Shown here one piece after another: positions 20,279-27,480 of a DNA stretch of 42,277 nt (its first letter is position 1; every line of letters starts with the position of its first letter). The stretch is taken from positions 1 to 42,277 of the IMG/VR virus record IMGVR_UViG_3300034272_001526. One strand, given 5' to 3'. The notes under the pieces are model-generated. The model saw only the letters and a list, made by a program, of their open reading frames with translations, made no database searches and was not told the origin of the DNA. The translations under genes were made by a program, and so were the position numbers. This DNA comes from a virus.

Positions 20279-22518
20279 CCCGCGTGCTCAAGCAGCGCGA
20301 GGCGCTGCCGACCACCCTCGACATCCGGCTCTCGCCCCAGCAGCGCGCGGTCCTCGCCAAGCAACGGCAGCACCGCTTCCTCGTGCTGATCGCGGGCCGT
20401 CGCTGGGGCAAGACCCGCTTCGCGATTGCGGTGCTCGCGATTGCCGCCGCCGAGAAGCCGAAGAGTCGGAACTGGTACATCGCGCCAACGCGCGAGATGG
20501 CGAAAGACATCTGCTGGGACGTGCTCCTCGAGGTGATGCGTCCGCTCATCGTCGCGGTGAACGCCACCGAGCTCACGGTGACGCTCGCCAACGGCTCGAC
20601 GATCACCCTCAAATCCGCCGACGAGCCGGATCGCTTGCGAGGCCGCGCGCTCGACCTGGTGGTGCTGGACGAATTCGCGCAGATCGCGCGCGAGACGTGG
20701 GACGCGGTGATCCGACCGGCGCTCGCGACCACGCAGGGGAAGTGCGTCTTCATCGGCACGCCGGACGGGCGGGGGTGGGCGTATGAACTCTTCCGCGCGG
20801 CGCAGCAAGACACGACGGGGTACTGGTGCGCGATTGCCCAGACGACCGCGCAGGGCGGCTTCGTGCCGCAGGAAGAACTGGAAGAGGCGAAAGCCTCGAT
20901 GGATCCGCGCATCTACCGGCAAGAGTTCGAGGCCACGTTTGAGTCGGCGCTCGGGCGCGTGCATGACGCGTTCCTGTGGGCCCCGCACCCAGCGGGCAAT
21001 GTGAGCGCGGACGTGTCAGACGATCCGCTGCTGCCGCTGTTGGTGGGCATGGACTTCAACGTGCATCCCATGTCGGTGTCGCTCGCGGTGAAGCGCGGCA
21101 AGCAGTTGCATGTGTTCGACGCGTGGCAAGTGCCGACCTCGAACACGGAAGAAATCTGCACGATGCTGGTGGACCGCTACCCGAACCGGCTGGTGCGTGT
21201 GTACCCCGACCCGTCGGGCAACGCGCGCAAGTCGAGCGCGCCGGTCGGCCAGACAGACTTCACCATCTTGCGCCGCCACGGCTTCAACGTCCTCGCGCCG
21301 ATGAAAGCGCCAGCGGTCGCGGATCGCATCAACGCGGTGAACGCGCTGCTGTGCAACGCGAAGGGGGAGCGCAACCTGCTGATCCACCCCCGCGCGGTGA
21401 CGCTGCTCAAGTCGTTGGACGGCTTGGCGTACAAGCTGGGCACGAGCCAGCCGGAAAAGGCCGGGGGCTTCGACCACGCGTGCTTTGATGGCGACACGCT
21501 GGTGGAGACACCCGCTGGGGTAGTGCCTATCGCCTCGCTGCCGCCCACGGGCGAGATACGCGGCCCGACCGGCGAGTGGGTGTCGTATGTCGGCGCAGGC
21601 ATCACGAAGCGCAACGCGGAAGTGGTCGAGGTGACGTTCGCGTCAGGCTATCGCGTGATCTGCACGCCTGACCACCAGTGGCTGACGACACAGGGGTGGA
21701 TGCGCGCGGTGGACATGGATGCGACCACCGATTACATTGAGGTATGCGATATACAATCCTCAGTGACACGAAGCAGCAGTTCGACGGCCTCACCTACTAT
21801 CGGTGCGGCACCTACTTCCAGCGCGCTGGCGTGCGGCTGCATCGCGCTGTGTACCTCGCGGTGCATGGGGCAATTCCCGATGGCGCACACGTTCATCACG
21901 TCGATGGCGACCCAGCCAACAACGCACCGGACAATCTCGTCGCCATCCACCCCGCAGCGCACGGCGCGCTTCACGGCAGCGAGCCTGCACGACAAGACAA
22001 CGCCCGACGAGCACTGGGACACGCACGCGACGCCGCTGCCGCATGGCATCGCAGCGATGCCGGTCGCGCATGGCACCGCGAGCACCATGCCCAGCACAGG
22101 GATGCACTCTATCGCACCCTTCGCGCCGTCTGCACCCACTGTGGCGGCGAATACGACACCACCCGCAGAGTCAAGACTGCATTCTGTTCACGCAACTGCA
22201 ACGCAGCCGCACGCCGCGCATCCGGCGTGGACAATACGACCAGAACTTGCACGCATTGCGGCGCAGCGTTCACCTGCAACCGCTACTTCGCCACACAGCA
22301 CTGCAGCAAGCGGTGTAGCGCGTTCACACGGCAGCATCGTCTCCGTTCGTCCGGTTAGCGCGCGGGATGTGTACGACGTGTGTGTGCCCGATGTCGGTGC
22401 GTTCGCACTGGCGTCGGGCATTGTTGTGTCCAACTGTGACGCGCTGGGCTACCTCGTCTGGACCGCGTGCAATCCGTTGCGCGACTATCGCATCGACCTC
22501 GCCTCATTCTCCCGCTGA
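20275..22518 (+). CDS. terL: Terminase large subunit interrupted by an intein
   Basis: The 747-residue precursor starts at GTG 20275 (GTGA overlap). The ATPase has Walker A GRRWGKT (41-47), Walker B VVLDE (129-133) and the GTP coupling motif (161-163). The RNase H-like nuclease has GMDFN (Asp 260) and an Asp at 312 (YPDPSGN). The third nuclease motif is split: GGFDHA (397-402), then a 318-residue intein (403-720), then CDALGYLVW (721 onward). Excision would give a normal 429-residue terminase with an unbroken DHACDALGY motif. The enzyme cuts and packages phage DNA. A different gene lies in another frame across the intein. Confidence 0.95.
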   Translation: MTRVLKQREALPTTLDIRLSPQQRAVLAKQRQHRFLVLIAGRRWGKTRFAIAVLAIAAAEKPKSRNWYIAPTREMAKDICWDVLLEVMRPLIVAVNATELTVTLANGSTITLKSADEPDRLRGRALDLVVLDEFAQIARETWDAVIRPALATTQGKCVFIGTPDGRGWAYELFRAAQQDTTGYWCAIAQTTAQGGFVPQEELEEAKASMDPRIYRQEFEATFESALGRVHDAFLWAPHPAGNVSADVSDDPLLPLLVGMDFNVHPMSVSLAVKRGKQLHVFDAWQVPTSNTEEICTMLVDRYPNRLVRVYPDPSGNARKSSAPVGQTDFTILRRHGFNVLAPMKAPAVADRINAVNALLCNAKGERNLLIHPRAVTLLKSLDGLAYKLGTSQPEKAGGFDHACFDGDTLVETPAGVVPIASLPPTGEIRGPTGEWVSYVGAGITKRNAEVVEVTFASGYRVICTPDHQWLTTQGWMRAVDMDATTDYIEVCDIQSSVTRSSSSTASPTIGAAPTSSALACGCIALCTSRCMGQFPMAHTFITSMATQPTTHRTISSPSTPQRTARFTAASLHDKTTPDEHWDTHATPLPHGIAAMPVAHGTASTMPSTGMHSIAPFAPSAPTVAANTTPPAESRLHSVHATATQPHAAHPAWTIRPELARIAAQRSPATATSPHSTAASGVARSHGSIVSVRPVSARDVYDVCVPDVGAFALASGIVVSNCDALGYLVWTACNPLRDYRIDLASFSR
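21481..22434 (+). other. Intein (mini-intein splicing domain) inside terL
   Basis: The element starts with Cys1 in block A (CFDGDTLVETPAGVVPIASL) and has block B with T62xxH65 (ICTPDHQWLTTQGW). At the end, block F/G reads DVYDVCVPDVGAFALASGI, then VVSN, and is followed by Cys+1. These are the residues for Hint-type protein splicing, though the usual penultimate His is Ser here. Between residue about 90 and 290 the terminase frame is Ser/Thr/Pro/Ala/His-rich filler with no endonuclease motif. The HNH endonuclease occupies exactly this stretch but in the -1 frame. Confidence 0.93.
21744..22358 (+). CDS. HNH homing endonuclease nested out of frame in the intein
   Basis: The 204-residue protein is encoded -1 relative to terL. 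An in-frame TGA (21738-21740) lies one codon before its ATG, and TAG closes it at 22356-22358. The HNH core is LHRAVYLAVHGAIPDGAHV (32-50), HHVDGDPANNAPDNLVAIHP (51-70) and a third His at 73. A charged helical linker follows, then two zinc knuckles: CTHC with CSRNC (130-152) and CTHC with CSKRC (169-191). It would cut intein-free terL genes to spread the element. The GAGG before the ATG is only one base away, so initiation is probably weak or uses another signal. Confidence 0.9.
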   Translation: MRYTILSDTKQQFDGLTYYRCGTYFQRAGVRLHRAVYLAVHGAIPDGAHVHHVDGDPANNAPDNLVAIHPAAHGALHGSEPARQDNARRALGHARDAAAAWHRSDAGRAWHREHHAQHRDALYRTLRAVCTHCGGEYDTTRRVKTAFCSRNCNAAARRASGVDNTTRTCTHCGAAFTCNRYFATQHCSKRCSAFTRQHRLRSSG

Positions 22519-22529
22519 CCCCGCTGACC

Positions 22530-24002
22530 ATGCCGCTCCAAGCGCCGGAATCTTTGCCTGACTTTGTGAAGCCTGTGGTGGCCGCGCTCAGGCCTGCGCG
22601 CCGCCGCTCACTGCTGCTGTGTGGCGGCACCGACGCGGTCCACGCGGCGGGCGAAGAGGTGCTCCCGAAATGGACCGGCGAAGAACCGGCGGCGTACAAA
22701 GTGCGGAGCACGCTGACGGAAGTCTTCGACGGCTACGGGCGCACGCTGGAAGCCGCTGTGGGGCTGTTGTTCGGGGCAGGACTCGACATTGCGGACGACT
22801 TGCCCGACGCGTTGGCGGTGCTGGACACGGACGCCGATGGCGAGGAGACGACGCTTGACACGATTGGGCGACGGCTCGCGACGCATTACGTGCGCGAGGG
22901 GGTGGCGGCGGTGCTGGTGGACTTCCCTCGGGTGGACGCGCCAGGGACGCTGAGTGTCGCTGATGTGCAGGCGCAGGCGCTGCGCCCGTATCTGGTGCCG
23001 ATCAGTGCGATGCAGATTCTGTCGTGGCGCGAGGCGCGGCGTGGCGCGGAGAAGTTCCTCACGCAGTTGGTGATCGCGGAGAACGTCGAGGTGGAAGTCG
23101 ATGCGTTCGGCACGAAGACCGAGACGCACTATCGCATCTTCCGCCACGACCTCGCGAGCGACGAAATCACGGTCGAGGTGGTGAAGCTCGTCGATCAGAA
23201 CAACATGAAAATCATCGTCGTGGTGCAGCCGATGTCGCGGATCCTCGGGCCGGATCGCATCCCGCTGGTGTGCTCGCCGCTGACGAACGGGCCACCGCTC
23301 GACCGGCTGGGCTGGCTTAACATCGGGCACTACCGTGTGAGTGCGGACAACCGCTACCTGATGAGCATCTGCCACGCGCCGACGCTGACGATCACGCACA
23401 GCGACTTTGAAGACAAGACCAAGGTCAGCATCGGGCCGAACGCCGTGATGCGCCTGACGGGCGAGCAGGAAGCCTCGTGGCTGCAGGCGGATCCCAACGC
23501 GTTGCTGTCGTCCGAAACGACGATGCAGCGGATCTCGGATCAGATGGCCGCAATTGGGATGGCGTTCCTGTCGCGGGACAAGGCGTCCAACAAAGAGACA
23601 GCGACAGGCCGCAAGATGGACTCGACGGCCGACCGTGCGACGATTGGCTCGCTGGCGGACGCCGTGAGCGACGTGTTGACGCGGGCGCTTTCGATGGCAG
23701 GCCAGTATGTCGGCGTCACTGGCACGCCCGAAGTGCTGCTGGTGCCGGACTACGATGTCGCGCGGATGGACGCGCCGACGATTTTGGCCCTTTCGACCCT
23801 TGCCACGCAGCACCAGATCACGCTCGAGACGCTGCTGACGACGCTCAAGGCGGGCAACGTGCTGTCTGACGCGCTGGATGTCGAGGCGGAAGTGGCGGGC
23901 GCACTGGTGGCGCGCGCGGATGATCCGGCGCTCGACACCAACATCGACGGGCAGTTGCCAATGGGGTCACCGAAGAAGTCGCCCAGCAAGCCGATCACAT
24001 GA
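22530..24002 (+). CDS. Portal protein, DUF4055 type
   Basis: ATG 22530 is chosen, 11 bases after the terL stop; the longer frame upstream lies within terL. The 490-residue protein has the DUF4055 signature: LPKWTGEEPAAYKVRSTL (about 46-63), VGLLFGAGLDIADDLP, THYVREGVAAVLVDFPRVDA and a C-terminal helical stem with SADNRYLMSICHAP and SWLQADPNALLSSETTMQRI. DUF4055 proteins form the portal ring at the head vertex through which terminase moves DNA. The ATGA overlap at its end joins it to the head-morphogenesis gene. Confidence 0.85.
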   Translation: MPLQAPESLPDFVKPVVAALRPARRRSLLLCGGTDAVHAAGEEVLPKWTGEEPAAYKVRSTLTEVFDGYGRTLEAAVGLLFGAGLDIADDLPDALAVLDTDADGEETTLDTIGRRLATHYVREGVAAVLVDFPRVDAPGTLSVADVQAQALRPYLVPISAMQILSWREARRGAEKFLTQLVIAENVEVEVDAFGTKTETHYRIFRHDLASDEITVEVVKLVDQNNMKIIVVVQPMSRILGPDRIPLVCSPLTNGPPLDRLGWLNIGHYRVSADNRYLMSICHAPTLTITHSDFEDKTKVSIGPNAVMRLTGEQEASWLQADPNALLSSETTMQRISDQMAAIGMAFLSRDKASNKETATGRKMDSTADRATIGSLADAVSDVLTRALSMAGQYVGVTGTPEVLLVPDYDVARMDAPTILALSTLATQHQITLETLLTTLKAGNVLSDALDVEAEVAGALVARADDPALDTNIDGQLPMGSPKKSPSKPIT

Positions 24003-25051
24003 CCCCAGAGCAACTGGAGCGGGTGCTGCGCGGGCTGTCACCGCCCGTGCGCGCCGCGATCTTGGCACAACTCCTCCAATGGAAGCGGTCGGCGTCCACG
24101 GCCGACCGAGACGCGCTGGAAGCGGCTGTGGCCTCGGGCAGTAGCGGGCAGGTGGCACGGCTCGTGCTCGGGCCTGCGCTGCCGCTCGTGGCGCTCACGA
24201 CCTTGCCCAACGTGTCGGCTCCCGGCGCACTGGGCGCGCCCAGTGTGACCACACCGTCAGAGCGGGCGGTAATCCGCACCGTGGCACAGGCGTACACGAC
24301 GGCCGAGCGGGTGGGGGAGCGGTTTTTGCCCAAGCCGCCGGGTGGGGGGTTCCCGAACGTAGTTTCGGGAACCCCCCAAGGTCCGCTGATCATTCTGGAC
24401 GCGCCAGGCTCGCCAGCGGCGGCGGCACGGGCCACCGCCTATGCCAATGACGCCGTGACCTATCTCCGCGCCGAAGCGGTCGCAGGGGTCACGGCAGCGG
24501 TGCAGGCGGGGCTGGAAGCGGGCGTCAACCCGCGTGAGGTCGCGCGAAGCATTCGCGCCGTCGTCGGCCTTGGCGAGGCGCAGGCCGCGTGGGTGGCGAA
24601 CCTCCGCGCGGAACTTGTGGCGGGAAAGCTGGAGCAGGCGCTCGACCGCAAGCTGATCAACGGCACGCTGCGCCAGACCATCGCCGCGCGCCTCCGAAAC
24701 GGGAAGCGGCTCACGCCCGCTGAAATCGACCGGATCGTGATGGGCTACGGCGACAAGTGGCGGGCGTGGCACGCAGAGTCCGTGGCGCGGACCATGACGC
24801 TCGACCTTTTGCGGGGCGGGCAGATCCGCGCGGTGCGCGCGGCCATCGCGCGAGGGGACTACGACGGGCTGCGGGTAACCAAGCAATGGGTGACGCGGCT
24901 TGACGGGCGCGAGCGGGACAGCCACCGCGCGCTGGACGGGACCACCCAGCCGATCAACGGGTTTTGGTACGACGACGGGGTGCTGCGAGACGTGCCTGGC
25001 GGGTGGAACTGCCGGTGCGCGTTCCGGGTGAACCTTGCGTTCTCGGACTGA
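23999..25051 (+). CDS. Phage head morphogenesis protein (SPP1 gp7 / Mu gpF family)
   Basis: The 350-residue product is helical at the front (EQLERVLRGLSPPVRAAILA) and ends in the family's diagnostic block: VTKQWVTRLDGRERDSHRAL, DGTTQPINGFWYDDG and PGGWNCRCAFRVN. Members are minor head proteins bound to the portal in the procapsid and may leave with the DNA. The gene is coupled to the portal by ATGA. A perfect 14-bp hairpin (24344-24377) lies in the coding sequence and yields a GGGFPNVVSGTPQGP loop near residue 115-130. Confidence 0.85.
   Translation: MTPEQLERVLRGLSPPVRAAILAQLLQWKRSASTADRDALEAAVASGSSGQVARLVLGPALPLVALTTLPNVSAPGALGAPSVTTPSERAVIRTVAQAYTTAERVGERFLPKPPGGGFPNVVSGTPQGPLIILDAPGSPAAAARATAYANDAVTYLRAEAVAGVTAAVQAGLEAGVNPREVARSIRAVVGLGEAQAAWVANLRAELVAGKLEQALDRKLINGTLRQTIAARLRNGKRLTPAEIDRIVMGYGDKWRAWHAESVARTMTLDLLRGGQIRAVRAAIARGDYDGLRVTKQWVTRLDGRERDSHRALDGTTQPINGFWYDDGVLRDVPGGWNCRCAFRVNLAFSD
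24344..24377 (+). repeat. Perfect 14-bp stem-loop within the head-morphogenesis gene
   Basis: GGGGGGTTCCCGAA and its exact complement surround the six bases CGTAGT. The reading frame continues through it. Such a stem is very stable and unusual inside a coding region; it may be an mRNA control element or an insertion. Confidence 0.75.
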
Positions 25052-25068
25052 CGTGTCCAGACTGTTCC

Positions 25069-25097
25069 TTGACCCATCCACTCTCCACCACCATATT
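25069..25097 (+). promoter_or_regulatory. Candidate promoter before the scaffold/capsid genes
   Basis: TTGACC (25069-25074) and CATATT (25092-25097) are 17 bases apart in the short gap before the scaffold gene. They differ from consensus by one and two bases. The scaffold ATG follows only ten bases later with a CA-rich leader and no ribosome site. Confidence 0.35.
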
Positions 25098-25106
25098 GAT
25101 ACCACC

Positions 25107-25754
25107 ATGCCTCTCCCTGTTTTCGATTCTCTCGACTTGGTCCCTGAAGCCTTCCGTAGCGAATACGAGATGGTCGATGGCAAGGCGCAGTCCAAGGATG
25201 TCGCGAAGCTGACCTTGACGCTCGCGAAGGTCCGCAGTGACCTCGACGCCGCGACCAAGCTTGCGAAGGACGCCGAGCGCGCCGCGAAAGACGCCGACTT
25301 GAAGAAGTCGGGCATCTCGGACGAGCAGCTCGCGGCACTCCGCGCGGACTTTCAGGCCCAGTTGGAGCCAGAGCGCGAGCGAGCATCAAAGGCAGAGGCC
25401 GCATTGCGTGCGCTTCGTCTGGACGACAAGGCCAAGACGCTGATGGCTTCAAAGGAGGTCGGCGTCCTGCCGCACCGGATCGAGACGCTGTGGAAGCTGG
25501 AAGGCCACCTGCTCGACCTCTCGGACGGCGGGACACTGATGGTGAAGGATGCGCCGCAGGCTGACGTGACGAAGACGCTCGCGGGCTTGGTGACCAAGTA
25601 CCCCGAATTCTTTGCTGCGCCTGTGGCCGCTGGTGGCGGCGCAAAGCCCTCAACCGGGCCGACGGGCGCATCGCAGGTGGATCTGCAGAAGCTGCTCGAG
25701 AGCAATCCGGTGGAACTGCTGCGGTACGCGAACGCGAACCCCAAGGCCGCGTAA
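25107..25754 (+). CDS. Capsid scaffolding protein
   Basis: ATG 25107 is the first after the gap; the longer frame overlaps the previous gene. The 215-residue product is a long helical, charged protein with a heptad-rich middle (about 33-110, KLTLTLAKVRSDLDAATKLA onward), a hydrophobic-polar second part and a Gly/Pro-rich stretch (AAGGGAKPSTGPTGAS), ending in a conserved-type DLQKLLESNPVELLRYANAN helix. Length, helicity and place directly before the major capsid gene fit a scaffolding protein that guides shell assembly and then leaves. Confidence 0.75.
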   Translation: MPLPVFDSLDLVPEAFRSEYEMVDGKAQSKDVAKLTLTLAKVRSDLDAATKLAKDAERAAKDADLKKSGISDEQLAALRADFQAQLEPERERASKAEAALRALRLDDKAKTLMASKEVGVLPHRIETLWKLEGHLLDLSDGGTLMVKDAPQADVTKTLAGLVTKYPEFFAAPVAAGGGAKPSTGPTGASQVDLQKLLESNPVELLRYANANPKAA

Positions 25755-25904
25755 GTCGCACTCGCGCGGTGTGACACCGCGCGCATGATGGTGCAGGGCG
25801 TCGAGTGATTCGACGGAGAGCAAGACGAAGTCGCAGCGTGATGCTGCGCCGCACCACGCACTCGCGTGCGATGCGCTCCGACATCGAATCACTGGACCCC
25901 TTTC
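25755..25904 (+). promoter_or_regulatory. Structured leader of the major capsid gene
   Basis: Three perfect hairpins fill this 150-base gap: 25763-25783 (9-bp stem, TGA loop), 25799-25815 (CGTCGA stem) and 25832-25848 (CGCAGC stem). The last two have the same GTGAT loop. Bases 25884-25893 (TCGAATCACT), just before the capsid start, are exactly complementary to 25804-25813, which includes the second hairpin's loop. The RNA could thus switch between a local hairpin and a 10-bp helix that reaches the capsid initiation region. No clear ribosome site precedes ATG 25905. Confidence 0.65.
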
Positions 25905-26837
25905 ATGGCAATTACGCTCACTGAAGCGGCCAAGCTGGCGCTCGCAGGTGGTGAAGTGAAGAAGGCTGCGGTCATCGCCAACTTCGCTTCTGCCTCGGAA
26001 TGGCTTGCCGCCATGCCGATTGATTCCATCTCTGGCAATGCCTACGCGTACAATCGCGAAGGGCAGTTGCCTGGTGTGGCCTTCCGTGGACTCAACGAGT
26101 CGTACACGGAATCGACCGGCATCATCAACCCGCTGACCGAAGCCCTCAAGATTGCCGGTGGCGATCTCGACGTGGATGTCGCGACGGTGAAGATGATGGG
26201 CCCGAACGTGCGCAGCGCGCACGAAGCCCTCAAGGCCAAGGCGCTCGGTCAGGAACTGAGCCGCGTGATGATCAAGGGTGACTCCGAAGTCAACGCGCGC
26301 GAGTTTGACGGCCTGCAGAAGCGCATCACGGGCGCGCAGTTGATCAGCAACGGTGCCACCTCGGGTGGCGATCCGCTCTCGCTGATCAACCTCGACGCGA
26401 CCATCGACGCGGTCGTCGGCGCAACGCACATCCTCATGTCGAAGGCCATGCGCCGTCGCATGACCGCTGCGGCGCGCTCCACTACGATTGGCGGCAACAT
26501 TCAGTGGGCCGTGAACGAGTTCGGCCGTCGCGTGATGATGTACAACGACCTCCCGATCCTCGTGCCGTATCCCGGCAACGACGGCACGGAGCCGGTGGCG
26601 TTTGACGAAGCCGCTGCCTCGGGCGGTTCGACGGCCACGTCGATCTACGTCGTCAATTTCGGCGAGATGGGCGTGAAGGGCATCCAGAACGGCACGATGG
26701 ACGTGCGCGATCTCGGAGAGCTCCAGACCACGCCGGTCCTCCGCACGCGCGTGGAGTGGCTGATGTCGATGTGCATCGAACAGGGCCGCGCAGCGGCTCG
26801 TCTGTACGGCATCAGCAACGCGGCTGTCGCCGCCTAA
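25905..26837 (+). CDS. Major capsid protein (HK97 fold)
   Basis: The 310-residue product starts MAITLTEAAKLALAGGEVKK at ATG 25905. It has features of an HK97-fold capsid protein of the class without a cleaved delta domain: an N-arm with FRGLNESYTESTGIINPLTE, the long spine helix region (RSAHEALKAKALGQELSRVM), a P-domain with DATIDAVVGATHILMSKAMR, and the A-domain with NDLPILVPYPGND and YVVNFGEMGVKG. It assembles the shell. Position after the scaffold and before a cement-like gene supports this. The long leader suggests specific control. Confidence 0.85.
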   Translation: MAITLTEAAKLALAGGEVKKAAVIANFASASEWLAAMPIDSISGNAYAYNREGQLPGVAFRGLNESYTESTGIINPLTEALKIAGGDLDVDVATVKMMGPNVRSAHEALKAKALGQELSRVMIKGDSEVNAREFDGLQKRITGAQLISNGATSGGDPLSLINLDATIDAVVGATHILMSKAMRRRMTAAARSTTIGGNIQWAVNEFGRRVMMYNDLPILVPYPGNDGTEPVAFDEAAASGGSTATSIYVVNFGEMGVKGIQNGTMDVRDLGELQTTPVLRTRVEWLMSMCIEQGRAAARLYGISNAAVAA

Positions 26838-26852
26838 TCCGAGACTCCTCAG

Positions 26853-27269
26853 ATGCCCATCAATCATAAGTCGTTCACGTATGACCACTCGCTGCTGCTC
26901 AAGGCGAGCGCAGCGGTCACCGCAACAGCGGCGTCAAACATCCTTGACCTCGGCGCGTCACGCACCGACGTGCGGCTCATCGTGGACGTGTCAGCAATTG
27001 ACACGACAAGCGGCGACGAGTCGTATCGACTGCGCGTGCAGGTGTCGAACTCAGCCACCTTCGCCTCGGGCATCTTCTGCCCCGTGACGCTGGAGTTGGG
27101 CGACAGCACGGTGACCGGCAACTCGGCAGACAGTGCCACCGGCCGGTACGAGGTGCCGTTCTCGAATGAAGTAAACGGCGTGACCTACCGCTATGTCCGC
27201 GTCAACCAGGTGATCGCAGGGACGACGCCGTCGTACACGGCCGCGATCTACATCGTCAAGGAGGCGTGA
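26853..27269 (+). CDS. Capsid cement-like protein (Bbp16-like)
   Basis: The 138-residue protein begins MPINHKSFTYDHSLLLKASA and is a beta-sandwich by pattern: RTDVRLIVDVSAIDTTSGDE, YRLRVQVSNSATFASG and a C-terminal RYVRVNQVIAGTTPSYTAAI strand pair. This resembles Bbp16-type capsid-cement (decoration) proteins that stabilise the shell from outside. It directly follows the capsid gene (15-base gap). Family assignment is by pattern, so moderate. Confidence 0.65.
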   Translation: MPINHKSFTYDHSLLLKASAAVTATAASNILDLGASRTDVRLIVDVSAIDTTSGDESYRLRVQVSNSATFASGIFCPVTLELGDSTVTGNSADSATGRYEVPFSNEVNGVTYRYVRVNQVIAGTTPSYTAAIYIVKEA

Positions 27270-27270
27270 C

Positions 27271-27480
27271 GTGAAGTACGCACCTGAGTCATCCCAGGTG
27301 ACGGTGCGTGAACGGGCCACCGGAGCGGAAATGCTTCGGTGGTCAGTGGACGCACGCGAGTTGGTCGCGACGGGGCACTTTGAGTATGTCGTCGCTGATG
27401 CTGCGCCGGTTTTGCCGGTCGTGGAAGAGCCGGTCGTTGTTGCGCCGGTCGTGGAAGAGCCCACGAAGGGCAAGAAGTAG
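27271..27480 (+). CDS. Small head-region protein (69 aa), GTG start
   Basis: GTG 27271 follows the cement gene stop by one base. The product has a short beta part (MKYAPESSQVTVRERATGAE, then LVATGHFEYVVAD) and a repetitive Pro/Val/Glu tail with two VVEEP repeats, ending GKK. Its length and place between decoration and connector genes are typical of small head proteins of unknown role. Confidence 0.65.
   Translation: MKYAPESSQVTVRERATGAEMLRWSVDARELVATGHFEYVVADAAPVLPVVEEPVVVAPVVEEPTKGKK

Noticed and set aside
21740-21800. -1 frameshift making an intein-HNH fusion
   Set aside because: The HNH frame is closed by TGA at 21738-21740 and no slippery heptamer lies just after it, so a separate start at ATG 21744 is the simpler reading.
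21481-22434. Sequencing errors that split an ordinary in-frame endonuclease
   Set aside because: Two compensating indels would be needed, and the HNH frame has its own stop-start at one edge and stop at the other exactly at the domain limits; still worth read-level checking.
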